NCBI RefSeq assembly: GCF_000003605.2 | Contig: NW_003117245.1 | Location: 18,388-82,387, forward strand | Origin: Saccoglossus kowalevskii | Taxonomy: Eukaryota; Hemichordata; Enteropneusta; Harrimaniidae | Reading direction: 5' to 3' | Length of the DNA stretch: 64,000 bases | Part shown: piece after piece, positions 40,158-52,302 of the stretch | Position numbering within the stretch: the stretch's first letter is position 1 | Layout of the letters: the number at the start of each line of letters is the position of its first letter | The notes under the pieces: model-generated | The model's database searches: none | Told to the model about the DNA's origin: nothing | Seen by the model: only the letters and a program-made list of their open reading frames with translations | Translations under genes and position numbers: made by a program

Positions 40158-40457
40158 ATGACATACGCTGTACAGCCCAGTAGGTCGTACTGCATGGCAT
40201 ACACTGTACAGCCCAGTAGGACTACAAACCAGTCTTACTGCATGGCATACACTGTACAGCCCAGTAGGTCGTACTGCATGGCATACACTGTACAGCCCAG
40301 TAGGACTACAAACCAGTTTTACTGCATGGCATACACTGTACAGCCCACTAGGACTACAAACCAGTCTTACTGCATGGCATACACTGTACAGCCCAGTAGG
40401 TCGTACTGCATGGCATACACTGTACAGCCCAGTAGGACTACAAACCAGTTTTACTGC
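40158..40457 (+). repeat. Alternating 36/48-bp composite repeat
   Basis: Unit lengths run 36 (40158), 48 (40194), 36 (40242), 48 (40278), 48 (40326), 36 (40374), 48 (40410). The 36-bp units carry the L-type junction CAGTAGGTCGTACTGC and the 48-bp units are AGGACTAC type. The basic composite is 84 bp, the same size as the duplication at 42437. Confidence 0.88.
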
Positions 40458-40915
40458 ATGGCATACACTGTACAGCCCAGTATGGCTACAAAACAGTCTT
40501 ACTGCATGGCATACTCAGTACAGCCCAGTTCGGCTACAAACTAGTCTTACTGCATGGCATACTCTGTACAGCCCAGTAGGGCTAAAAACCAGTCTCACTG
40601 CATGGCATACACTGTACAGCCCAGTAGAGCTACAAATCAGTCTTACTGCATGGTATACACTGTACTGCCCAGTAGAGCTACAAACCAGTCTAACTGCATG
40701 GCATACACTGTACAGCCTAGTTGGGCTACACACCAGTCTTACTGCATGGCATACTCTGTACAGCCCAGTTGTGCGACACACCAGTCCTACCTCATGGCAT
40801 ACACTGTACAGCCCAGTTGGGCTACACACCAGTCTTACTGCATGGCATACACTGTACAGCCCAGTTGGGCTACAAACTAGTCGTACTGCATGGTATACAC
40901 TGTACAGCCCAGTTG
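40458..40915 (+). repeat. Distal half of beta
   Basis: It begins at the CAGTATGGCTACAAAAC unit and includes CTCAGTACAGCCCAGTTCGG (near 40508), AGGGCTAAAAACC, CAGTCTAACTGC and TTGTGCGACACACC (near 40769). It ends ACTAGTCGTAC-TGCATGGTATAC before core 6. Confidence 0.84.
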
Positions 40916-40968
40916 GGCTACAAAATGGCCTTAGCTAACTGTTCGACATATTTGGTACATCGAAGTTG
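40916..40968 (+). repeat. Gamma core 6 (53 bp, type B)
   Basis: It reads CTTAGCTAACTG and ACATCGAAG where other cores read CTTACCTAACTG and ACATCCAAG. The short tail leads to core 7 after 294 bp, one 48-bp unit less than between cores 4 and 5; the missing unit is the one at 38197-38244. Confidence 0.9.
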
Positions 40969-41209
40969 GGCTATAAACCATTCTTACAGCATGGGATATT
41001 CTGTACTGCCCAGTAGTGCTTACAAACCAGTCTTACTGCATTGCATACATTGTACAGCCCAGTAGGGCGTCAAACCAGTCTTACTGCATTGCATACATTG
41101 TATAGCCCCGTAGGGCTACAAACCAGTCTTACTGCATGGCATACAATGTACAGCCCAGTTGGGCTACAAACTAGTCTTACTGCTTGGTATACACTGTACA
41201 GCCCAGTTG

Positions 41210-41262
41210 GGCTACAAACTGGCCTTACCTAACTGTTCGACATATTTGGTACATTCAAGTTG
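41210..41262 (+). repeat. Gamma core 7 (53 bp, type A)
   Basis: It shares ACATTCAAG with core 1. The long tail (to about 42060) contains the ACAATGTACAG section twice (near 41819 and 42013), a 194-bp step. The whole block 41210 to about 42500 matches 50673 to about 51960 at an offset of 9,463 bp. Confidence 0.9.
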
Positions 41263-42059
41263 GGCTATAAACCATTCTTACTGCATGGGATACTCTGTAC
41301 AGCCCAGTAGGGCTTACAAACCAGTCTTACTGCATTGCATACATTGTATAACCCCGTAGGACTACAAACCAGTCTTACTGCATGGCATACACTGTACAGC
41401 CCAGTAGGGCTACATACCAGTCTTACTGCATGGCATACACTGTACAGCCTAGTAGGACTACAAAACAGTCTTACTGCATGGCATACACTGTACAGCCCAG
41501 CAGGGCTACATACCAGTCTCACTGCATGGCATACACTGTACAGCCCAGTAGGACTAAACCAGTTTTACTGCATGGCATACACTGTACAGCCCAGTAGGGC
41601 TACAAACCAGTCTTACTGCATGGCATGCGCTGTACAGCCCAGTAGGGCTACATACCAGTCATTACTTCATGGCAAACGCTGTACAGCCCAGTTGGGCTAC
41701 AAACTAGTCTCACTGCATGGCATACACTGTACAGCCCAGTAGGGCTACAAACCAGTCTTACTGCATGGCATACACTGTACAGCCCAGTAGGACTACAAAA
41801 CAGTCTTACTGCATGGCATACAATGTACAGCCCAGTTGGGCTACAAACTAGTCTTACTGCATGGCATACTCTGTACAGCCCAGTTGGGCTACAAACTAGT
41901 CTTACTGCATGGCATACACTGTACAGCCCAGTAGGGCTACAAACCAGTCTTACTGCATGGCATACACTGTACAGCCCAGTAGGACTACAAAACAGTCTTA
42001 CTGCATGGCATACAATGTACAGCCCAGTTGGGCTACAAACTAGTCTTACTGCATGGCAT

Positions 42060-42870
42060 ACTCTGTACAGCCCAGTTGGGCTACAAACTAGTCTTACTGT
42101 ATGGTATACACTGTACAGCCCAGTATGGCTACAAATCAGTTTTACTGCTTGGCATACACTGTACAGCCCAGTTGGGCTACAAACCTGTCTTACTGCATGG
42201 CATACACTGTACAGCCCAGTAGGGCTACATACCAGGCTTACTGCATGGAATACACTGTACAGCCCAGTAGGGCTACAAACTAGTCTTACTGCATGGTATA
42301 CACTGTACAGCCCAGTAGGACTACAAACCAGTCTTACTGCATGACATACCCTGTACAGCCCAGTTGGGCTACATACCAATCTTACTTCATGGCATACGCT
42401 GTACATTCCAGTTGGGATACAAACTAGTCATACTACATGACATACACTGTACAGCCCACTAGGACTACAAACCAGTCTCACAGCATGACATACACTGTAA
42501 AGCCCAGTAGGTCGTACTGCATGGCATACACTGTACAGCCCACTAGGACTACAAACCAGTCTCACAGCATGACATACACTGTAAAGCCCAGTAGGTCGTA
42601 CTGCATGGCATACATTGTACAGCCCAGAAGGGCTACATACCAGTCTTACTTCATGGCAAACGCTGTACAGCCCAGTTGGGCTACAAACTAGTTTCACTGC
42701 ATGGCATACACTGTACAGCTCAGTAGGGCTACAAACCAGTCTTACTGCATGGCATACTCTGTACAGCCCAGTAGGGCTACATACCAGTCTTACTTCATGG
42801 CAAACGCTGTACAGCCCAGTTGGGCTACAAACTAGTCTTACTGCTTGGTATACACTGTACAGCCCAGTTG
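42060..42870 (+). repeat. Short alpha segment between gamma cores
   Basis: D' (AGTATGGC), E, F, G, H, I (ATACCCTG), J (42389), K, L, then a second K/L copy, M, N, a CAGCTCAGTAGGG unit, P and N. It is a reduced HOR that starts at D and ends at N before CTTGGTATAC and core 8. Confidence 0.86.
42437..42604 (+). repeat. 84-bp tandem duplication of units K+L
   Basis: The K unit (CCCACTAGGACTAC) plus the 36-bp L unit occur twice in a row. This exactly explains why the interval between cores 7 and 8 (1,661 bp) is 84 bp longer than that between cores 10 and 11 (1,577 bp), which is otherwise almost the same sequence. Confidence 0.9.
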
Positions 42871-42923
42871 GGCTACAAACTGGCCTTACCTAACTGTTCG
42901 ACATATTTGGTACATCCAAGTTG
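42871..42923 (+). repeat. Gamma core 8 (53 bp, type A)
   Basis: The common full tail follows to about 43560, with the private marks TCTCGCTGCATGACATAC (near 43176) and ACACGGTACAGCCCAATAGG (near 43433). Confidence 0.9.
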
Positions 42924-43559
42924 GGCTATAAACCATTCTTACTGCATGGGATACTCTGTACAGCCCAGTAGGGCTTACAAACCAGTCTTACTGCATTGCA
43001 TACATTGTATAACCCCGTAGGACTACAAACCAGTCTTACTGCATGGCATACACTGTACAGCCCAGTAGGGCTACATACCAGTCTTACTGCATGGCATACA
43101 CTGTACAGCCTAGTAGGACTACAAAACAGTCTTACTGCATGGCATACACTGTACAGCCCAGCAGGGCTACATACCAGTCTCGCTGCATGACATACACTGT
43201 ACAGCCCAGTAGGACTAAACCAGTTTTACTGCATGGCATACACTGTACAGCCCAGTAGGGCTACAAACCAGTCTTACTGCATGGCATGCTCTGTACAGCC
43301 CAGTAGGGCTACATACCAGTCATTACTTCATGGCAAACGCTGTACAGCCCAGTTGGGCTACAAACTAGTCTCACTGCATGGCATACACTGTACAGCCCAG
43401 TAGGGCTACAAACCAGTCTTACTGCATGGCATACACGGTACAGCCCAATAGGACTACAAAACAGTCTTACTGCATGGCATACAATGTACAGCCCAGTTGG
43501 GCTACAAACTAGTCTTACTGCATGGCATACTCTGTACAGCCCAGTTGGGCTACAAACTA

Positions 43560-46490
43560 GTCTTACTGCATGGTATACACTGTACAGCCCAGTAGGGCTA
43601 CAAATCAGTTTTACTGCTTGGCATACACTGTACAGCCCAGTTGGGCTACAAACCTGTCTTACTGCATGGCATACACTGTACAGCCCAGTAGGGCTACATA
43701 CCATGCTTACTGCATGGAATACACTGTACAGCCCAGTATGGCTACAAACTAGTCTTACTGCATGGTATACACTGTACAGCCCAGTAGACTTACAAACCAG
43801 TCTTACTGCATGACATACACTGTACAAGCCCCGTTGGGCTACATACCAATCTTTACTTCATGACATACGCTGTACATTCCAGTTGGGGATACAAACTATT
43901 CTTACTACATTGAACATACACTGTACAGCCCACTAGGACTACAAACCCAGTCTCACAGCATGACATACACTGTAAAGCCCAGTAGGTCGTACTGCATGGC
44001 ATACACTGTACAGCCCAGAAGGGCTACATACCAGTCTTACTTCATGGCAAACGCTGTACAGCCCAGTTGGGCTACAAACTAGTCTCACTGCATGGCATAC
44101 ACTGTACAGCCCAGTAGGGCTACAAACCAGTCTTACTGCATGGCATACACTGTACTGCCCAGTAGAGCTACAAACCAGTCTTACTGCATTGCATACACTG
44201 TACAGCCCAGTTGGGCTACAAACCTGTCTTACTGCATGGCATACACTGTACAGCCCAGTAGGTCTACATACCAGGCTTACTGCATGTAATACACTGTACA
44301 GCCCAGTAGGGCTACAAACTAGTCTTACTGCATGGTATACACTGTACAGCCCAGTAGGACTACAAACCAGTCTTACTGCATGACATACGCTGTACAGCCC
44401 AGTTGGGCTACATACCAATCTTACTTCATGGCATACGCTGTACATTCCAGTTGGGATACAAACTAGTCTTACTACATGACATACACTGTACTGCCCAGTA
44501 GAGCTACAAACCAGTCTTACTGCTTGGCATACACTGTACAGCCCAGTTGGGCTACAAACCTGTCTTACTGCATGGCATACACTGTACAGCCCAGTAGGGC
44601 TACATACCAGGCTTACTGCATGGAATACACTGTACAGCCCAGTAGGGCTACAAATCAGTTTTACTGCTTGGCATACACTGTACAGCCCAGTTGGGCTACA
44701 AACCTGTCTTACTGCATGGCATACACTGTACAGCCCAGTAGGGCAACATACCAGGCTTACTGCATGGAATACACTGTACAGCCCAGTAGGGCTACAAACT
44801 AGTCTTACTGCATGGTATACACTGTACAGCCAAGTAGGACTACAAACCAGTCTTACTGCATGACATACGCTGTACAGCCCAGTTGGGCTACATACCAATC
44901 TTACTGCATGGCATACACTGTACTGCCCAGTAGAGCTACAAACCAGTCTTACTGCATTGCATACATTGTACAGCCCAGTCGGGCGTCAAACCAGTCTTAC
45001 TGCATGGCATACACTGTACTGTCCAGTAGAGCTACAAACCAGTCTTACTGCATGGCATACACTGTACAGCCCAGTAGGGCTACAAACCGGTCTTACTGCA
45101 TGGCATACACTGTACAGCCCAGTAGGGCTACAAACCGGTCTTACTGCATGGCATACACTGTACTGCCCAGTAGAGCTACAAACCAGTCTTACTGCTTGGC
45201 ATACACTGTACAGCCCAGTTGAGCTACAAACCGGTCTTACTGCATGGCATACACTGTACAGCCCAGTTGGGCTACAAACCAGTCTTACTGCATGGCATAC
45301 ACTGTACAGCCCAGTAGGGCTACATACCAGGCTTACTGCATGGAATACACTGTACAGCCCAGTAGGGCTACAAACTAGTCTTACTGCATGGTATACACTG
45401 TACAGCCAAGTAGGACTACAAACCAGTCTTACTGCATGACATACGCTGTACAGCCCAGTTGGGCTACATACCAATCTTACTGCATGGCATACACTGTACT
45501 GCCCAGTAGAGCTACAAACCAGTCTTACTGCATTGCATACATTGTACAGCCCAGTCGGGCGTCAAACCAGTCTTACTGCATGGCATACACTGTACTGTCC
45601 AGTAGAGCTACAAACCAGTCTTACTGCATGGCATACACTGTACAGCCCAGTAGGGCTACAAACCAGTTTTACTGCTTGGCATACACTGTACAGCCCAGTT
45701 GGGCTACAAACCTGTCTTACTGCATGGCATACACTGTACAGCCCAGTAGGGCTACATACCAGGCTTACTGCATGGAATACACTGTACAGCCCAGTAGGGC
45801 TACAAATCAGTTTTACTGCTTGGCATACACTGTACAGCCCAGTTGGGCTACAAACCTGCCTTACTGCATGGCATACACTGTACAGCCCAGTAGGGCTACA
45901 TACCAGGCTTACTGCATGGAATACACTGTACAGCCCAGTAGGGCTACAAACTAGTCTTACTGCATGGTATACACTGTACAGCCAAGTAGGACTACAAACC
46001 AGTCTTACTGCATGACATGCGCTGTACAGCCCAGTTGGGCTACATACCAATCTTACTGCATGGCATACACTGTACTGCCCAGTAGAGCTACAAACCAGTC
46101 TTACTGCATTGCATACATTGTACAGCCCAGTCGGGCGTCAAACCAGTCTTACTGCATGGCATACACTGTACTGTCCAGTAGAGCTACAAACCAGTCTTAC
46201 TGCATGGCATACACTGTACAGCCCAGTAGGGCTACAAATCAGTTTTACTGCTTGGCATAACTGTACAGCCCAGTTGGGCTACAAACCTGTCTTACTGCAT
46301 GGCATACACTGTACAGCCCAGTAGGGCTACATACCAGGCTTACTGCATGGAATACACTGTACAGCCCAGTAGGGCTACAAACTAGTCTTACTGCATGGTA
46401 TACACTGTACAGCCCAGTAGGACTACAAACCAGTCTTACTGCATGACATACGCTGTACAGCCCAGTTGGGCTACATACCAATCTTACTGC
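43560..46490 (+). repeat. Alpha mosaic region 11
   Basis: J units lie near 43860 and at about 44429. The interval 43790-43950 holds at least six inserted bases (GTACAAGCCCC, AATCTTTAC, GTTGGGGATAC, ACATTGAACATAC, AAACCCAGTC). A K/A hybrid at 44476 bypasses L. GGTCTTACTGC units at 45085-45290 match 6658-6850. From 44812 the A-I series is repeated three times with small changes. Confidence 0.83.
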
Positions 46491-46669
46491 GTGGCATACA
46501 CTGTAAAGCCCAGTTGGGCTACATACCAATATTACTGCAGGGCATACACTGTACAGTCAGTTGGGCTACAAACTAGTCTTACTGCATGGCATACTCTGTA
46601 CAGCCCAGTATGGCTACAAACTAGTCTTACTGCATGGCATACTCTGTACAGCCCAGTAGGTCGTACTGC
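46491..46669 (+). repeat. Beta entry fused to an L-type unit
   Basis: The entry unit (GTAAAGCCC variant, 46491), the 47-bp unit (46539-46585) and CAGTATGGC (46586) are followed by a unit starting as beta (CATACTCTG) and ending as L (AGTAGGTCGTACTGC), 36 bp at 46634-46669. It is a clear chimeric monomer. Confidence 0.85.
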
Positions 46670-46957
46670 ATGGCATACACTGTACAGCCCAGAAGGGCTA
46701 TATACCAGTCTTACTTCATGGCAAACGCTGTACAGCCCAGTTGGGCTACAAACTAGTCTCACTGCATGGCATACACTGTACAGCCCAGTAGGGCTACAAA
46801 CCAGTCTTACTGCATGGCATACTCTGTACAGCCCAGTAGGGCTACATACCAGTCTTACTTCATGGCAAACGCTGTACAGCCCAGTTGGGCTACAAACTAG
46901 TCTCACTGCATGGCATACACTGTACAGCCAAGTAGGGCTACAAACCAGTCTTACTGC
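46670..46957 (+). repeat. Short alpha piece M-N-O-P-N
   Basis: Units M (with CTATATACC), N, O, P, N and a CCAAGTAGGG unit lie between two beta entries. The same M-N-O-P-N-CCAAGTAGGG order precedes the beta at 57319. Confidence 0.83.
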
Positions 46958-47990
46958 GTGGCATACACTGTAAAGCCCAGTTGGGCTACATACCAATATT
47001 ACTGCAGGGCATACACTGTACAGTCAGTTGGGCTACAAACTAGTCTTACTGCATGGCATACTCTGTACAGCCCAGTATGGCTACAAACTAGTCTTACTGC
47101 ATGGCATACTCTGTACAGCCCAGTATGGCTACAAACTAGTCTTACTGCATGGCATACTCTGTACAGCCCAGTATGGCTAAAAACCAGTCTTACTGCATGG
47201 CATACACTGTACAGCCCAGTAGAGCTACAAACCAGTCTTACTGCATGGCATACACTGTACTGCCCAGTAGAGCTACAAACCAGTCTTACTGCATGGTATA
47301 CACTGTACAGCCCAGTAGGGTTACACACCAGTCTTACTGCATGGCATACTCTGTACAGCCCAGTTGGGCTACACACCAGTCTTACCTCATGGCATACACT
47401 GTACAGCCCAGTTGGGCTACAAACTAGTCGTACTGCATGGCATACACTGTACAGCCCAGTAGAACTACAAACCAGTTTTACTGCATGGCATACACTGTAC
47501 AGCCCAGTATGGCTACAAAACAGTCTTATTGCATGGCATACTCAGTACAGCCCAGTTCGGCTACAAACTAGTCTTACTGCATGGCATAATCTGTACAGCC
47601 CAGTAGGGCTAAAAACCAGTCTCACTGCATGGCATACACTGTACAGCCCAGTAGAGCTACAAATCAGTCTTACTGCATGGTATACACTGTACTGCCCAGT
47701 AGAGCTACAAACCAGTCTAACTGCATGGCATACACTGTACAGCCCAGTAGGGCTACAAATCAGTCTTACTGCATGGCATACACTGTACAGCCCAGTAGGA
47801 CTACAAACCAGTCTTACTGCATGGAATACACTGTACAGCCCAGTTGGGCTACACACCAGTCTTACTGCATGGCATACTCTGTACATCCCAGTTGTGCGAC
47901 ACACCAGTCCTACCTCATGGCATACACTGTACAGCCCAGTTGGGCTACACACCAGTCTTACTGCATGGCATACACTGTACAGCCCAGTTG
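46958..47990 (+). repeat. Complete beta segment
   Basis: The entry unit has GTAAAGCCC. There are three CAGTATGGC units before CAGTATGGCTAAAAACC (47149). All later beta marks are present, including AGGGTTACACACC (near 47320), CATAATCTG and GTACATCCCAGTTGTGCG (near 47882). It matches 57319-58303 at an offset of 10,313 bp, changing to 10,265 after about 47760 because of one extra unit here. Confidence 0.88.
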
Positions 47991-48043
47991 GGCTACAAAC
48001 TGGCCTTACCTAACTGTTCGACATATTTGGTACATCCAAGTTG
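47991..48043 (+). repeat. Gamma core 9 (53 bp, type A)
   Basis: It follows beta directly without the CTTGGTATAC unit. The full tail runs to about 48690 and carries AGTAGAACTACAAAAC near 48232. Confidence 0.9.
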
Positions 48044-48689
48044 GGCTATAAACCATTCTTACTGCATGGGATACTCTGTACAGCCCAGTAGGGCTTACAA
48101 ACCAGTCTTACTGCATTGCATACATTGTATAACCCCGTAGGACTACAAACCAGTCTTACTGCATGGCATACACTGTACAGCCCAGTAGGGCTACATACCA
48201 GTCTTACTGCATGGCATACACTGTACAGCCTAGTAGAACTACAAAACAGTCTTACTGCATGGCATACACTGTACAGCCCAGCAGGGCTACATACCAGTCT
48301 CACTGCATGGCATACACTGTACAGCCCAGTAGGACTAAACCAGTTTTACTGCATGGCATACACTGTACAGCCCAGTAGGGCTACAAACCAGTCTTACTGC
48401 ATGGCATGCTCTGTACAGCCCAGTAGGGCTACATACCAGTCATTACTTCATGGCAAACGCTGTACAGCCCAGTTGGGCTACAAACTAGTCTCACTGCATG
48501 GCATACACTGTACAGCCCAGTAGGGCTACAAACCAGTCTTACTGCATGGCATACACTGTACAGCCCAGTAGGACTACAAAACAGTCTTACTGCATGGCAT
48601 ACAATGTACAGCCCAGTTGGGCTACAAACTAGTCTTACTGCATGGCATACTCTGTACAGCCCAGTTGGGCTACAAACTAGTCTTACTGC

Positions 48690-49775
48690 ATGGTATACAC
48701 TGTACAGCCCAGTAGGGCTACAAATCAGTTTTACTGCTTGGCATACACTGTACAGCCCAGTTGGGCTACAAACCTGTCTTACTGCATGGCATACACTGTA
48801 CAGCCCAGTAGGGCTACATACCAGGCTTACTGCATGGAATACACTGTACAGCCCAGTAGGGCTACAAACTAGTCTTACTGCATGGTATACACTGTACAGC
48901 CCAGTAGGACTACAAACCAGTCTTACTGCATGACATACGCTGTACAGCCCCGTTGGGCTACATACCAATCTTACTTCATGGCATACACTGTACATTCCAG
49001 TTGGGATACAAACTAGTCTTACTACATGACATACACTGTACAGCCCACTAGGACTACAAACCAGTCTCACAGCATGACATACACTGTACAGCCCAGTCGG
49101 GCGTCAAACCAGTCTTACTGCATGGCATACACTGTACTGTCCAGTAGAGCTAGAAACCAGTCTTACTGCATGGCATACACTGTACAGCCCAGTAGGGCTA
49201 CAAATCAGTTTTACTGCTTGGCATACACTGTACAGCCCAGTTGGGCTACAAACCTGTCTTACTGCATGGCATACACTGTACAGCCCAGTAGGGCTACATA
49301 CCAGGCTTACTGCATGGAATACACTGTACAGCCCAGTAGGGCTACAAACTAGTCTTACTGCATGGTATACACTGTACAGCCCAGTAGGACTACAAACCAG
49401 TCTTACTGCATGACATACGCTGTACAGCCCAGTTGGGCTACATACCAATCTTACTGCATGGCATACACTGTACTGCCCAGTAGAGCTACAAACCAGTCTT
49501 ACTGCATTGCATACATTGTACAGCCCAGTCGGGCGTCAAACCAGTCTTACTGCATGGCATACACTGTACTGTCCAGTAGAGCTACAAACCAGTCTTACTG
49601 CATGGCATACACTGTACAGCCCAGTAGGGCTACAAATCAGTTTTACTGCTTGGCATACACTGTATAGCCCAGTTGGGCTACATACCAATATTACTGCTTG
49701 GCATACACTGTACAGCCCAGTTGGGCTACAAACCTGTCATACTGCATGGCATACACTGTACAGCCAAGTAGGGCT
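48690..49775 (+). repeat. Alpha segment with a K/L-to-B junction
   Basis: H/D, E, F, G, H, I (GCCCCGTTGGGC), J and K are followed at 49074 by a unit that starts as L (ATGACATACACTG) and continues as B (CAGTCGGGCGTC). C, D, E, F, G, H, I, A, B, C and D then follow, ending with AATATTACTGCTTGG, a beta-entry/E hybrid. Confidence 0.84.
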
Positions 49776-50034
49776 ACATACCAGTCATTACTTCATGGCA
49801 AACGCTGTACAGCCCAGTTGGGCTACAAACTAGTCTCACTGCATGGCATACACTGTACAGCCCAGTAGGGCTACAAACCAGTCTTACTGCATGGCATACA
49901 CTGTACAGCCCAGTAGGACTACAAAACAGTCTTACTGCATGGCATACAATGTACAGCCCAGTTGGGCTACAAACTAGTCTTACTGCATGGCATACTCTGT
50001 ACAGCCCAGTTGGGCTACAAACTAGTCTTACTGT
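49776..50034 (+). repeat. Gamma tail end without core
   Basis: GTCATTACTTC (near 49790), N, O, AGGACTACAAAAC and ACAATGTACAG (near 49947) are present, entered from a CCAAGTAGGG unit. Core and proximal tail are missing. Confidence 0.84.
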
Positions 50035-50672
50035 ATGGTATACACTGTACAGCCCAGTATGGCTACAAATCAGTTTTACTGCTTGGCATACACTGTACAG
50101 CCCAGTTGGGCTACAAACCTGTCTTACTGCATGGCATACACTGTACAGCCCAGTAGGGCTACATACCAGGCTTACTGCATGGAATACACTGTACAGCCCA
50201 GTAGGGCTACAAACTAGTCTTACTGCATGGTATACACTGTACAGCCCAGTAGGACTACAAACCAGTCTTAGTGCATGGCATACTCTGTACAGCCCAGTAG
50301 GGCTACATACCAATCTTACTACATGACATACACTGTACAGCCCACTAGGACTACAAACCAGTCTCACAGCATGACATACACTGTAAAGCCCAGTAGGTCG
50401 TACTGCATGGCATACACTGTACAGCCCAGAAGGGCTACATACCAGTCTTACTTCATGGCAAACGCTGTACAGCCCAGTTGGGCTACAAACTAGTTTCACT
50501 GCATGGCATACACTGTACAGCTCAGTAGGGCTACAAACCAGTCTTACTGCATGGCATACTCTGTACAGCCCAGTAGGGCTACATACCAGTCTTACTTCAT
50601 GGCAAACGCTGTACAGCCCAGTTGGGCTACAAACTAGTCTTACTGCTTGGTATACACTGTACAGCCCAGTTG
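50035..50672 (+). repeat. Short alpha segment
   Basis: D' (AGTATGGC), E, F, G, an H unit ending CAGTCTTAGTGC, a P unit (CATACTCTG...ATACCAATC), K, L (near 50370), M, N, CAGCTCAGTAGGG, P and N. The I and J units are replaced by the single P-type unit. Confidence 0.84.
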
Positions 50673-50725
50673 GGCTACAAACTGGCCTTACCTAACTGTT
50701 CGACATATTTGGTACATCCAAGTTG
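50673..50725 (+). repeat. Gamma core 10 (53 bp, type A)
   Basis: Core and long tail duplicate core 7 and its tail, including the doubled ACAATGTACAG section (near 51283 and 51477). Confidence 0.9.
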
Positions 50726-51559
50726 GGCTATAAACCATTCTTACTGCATGGGATACTCTGTACAGCCCAGTAGGGCTTACAAACCAGTCTTACTGCATTG
50801 CATACATTGTATAACCCCGTAGGACTACAAACCAGTCTTACTGCATGGCATACACTGTACAGCCCAGTAGGGCTACATACCAGTCTTACTGCATGGCATA
50901 CACTGTACAGCCTAGTAGGACTACAAAACAGTCTTACTGCATGGCATACACTGTACAGCCCAGCAGGGCTACATACCAGTCTCACTGCATGGCATACACT
51001 GTACAGCCCAGTAGGACTAAACCAGTTTTACTGCATGGCATACACTGTACAGCCCAGTAGGGCTACAAACCAGTCTTACTGCATGGCATGCTCTGTACAG
51101 CCCAGTAGGGCTACATACCAGTCATTACTTCATGGCAAACGCTGTACAGCCCAGTTGGGCTACAAACTAGTCTCACTGCATGGCATACACTGTACAGCCC
51201 AGTAGGGCTACAAACCAGTCTTACTGCATGGCATACACTGTACAGCCCAGTAGGACTACAAAACAGTCTTACTGCATGGCATACAATGTACAGCCCAGTT
51301 GGGCTACAAACTAGTCTTACTGCATGGCATACTCTGTACAGCCCAGTTGGGCTACAAACTAGTCTTACTGCATGGCATACACTGTACAGCCCAGTAGGGC
51401 TACAAACCAGTCTTACTGCATGGCATACACTGTACAGCCCAGTAGGACTACAAAACAGTCTTACTGCATGGCATACAATGTACAGCCCAGTTGGGCTACA
51501 AACTAGTCTTACTGCATGGCATACTCTGTACAGCCCAGTTGGGCTACAAACTAGTCTTA

Positions 51560-52249
51560 CTGTATGGTATACACTGTACAGCCCAGTATGGCTACAAATC
51601 AGTTTTACTGCTTGGCATACACTGTACAGCTCAGTTGGGCTACAAACCTGTCTTACTGCATGGCATACACTGTACAGCCCAGTAGGGCTACATACCAGGC
51701 TTATTGCATGGAATACACTGTACAGCCCAGTAGGGCTACAAACTAGTCTTACTGCATGGTATACACTGTACAGCCCAGTAGGACTACAAACCAGTCTTAC
51801 TGCATGACATACCCTGTACAGCCCAGTTGGGCTACATACCAATCTTACTTCATGGCATACGCTGTACATTCCAGTTGGGATACAAACTAGTCATACTACA
51901 TGACATACACTGTACAGCCCACTAGGACTACAAACCAGTCTCACAGCATGACATACACTGTAAAGCCCAGTAGGTCGTACTGCATGGCATACACTGTACA
52001 GCCCAGAAGGGCTACATACCAGTCTTACTTCATGCCAAACGCTGTACAGCCCAGTTGGGCTACAAACTAGTTTCACTGCATGGCATACACTGTACAGCTC
52101 AGTAGGGCTACAAACCAGTCTTACTGCATGGCATACTCTGTACAGCCCAGTAGGGCTACATACCAGTCTTACTTCATGGCAAACGCTGTACAGCCCAGTT
52201 GGGCTACAAACTAGTCTTACTGCTTGGTATACACTGTACAGCCCAGTTG
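51560..52249 (+). repeat. Short alpha segment
   Basis: It has the same unit order as 42060-42870 but with a single K-L. Private marks are CAGCTCAGTTGGGC in E, CTTATTGC in F, and CATGCCAAACG in N (near 52033). Confidence 0.85.
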
Positions 52250-52302
52250 GGCTACAAACTGGCCTTACCTAACTGTTCGACATATTTGGTACATCCAAGT
52301 TG
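52250..52302 (+). repeat. Gamma core 11 (53 bp, type A)
   Basis: The tail is truncated: after the 46-bp AGGACTAAACCAG unit it passes through CATGAGCATAC (near 52612) to O and then to D-like units. GTCATTAC and ACAATGTACAG are missing. Four single-base indels lie between 52612 and 52710. Confidence 0.9.
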
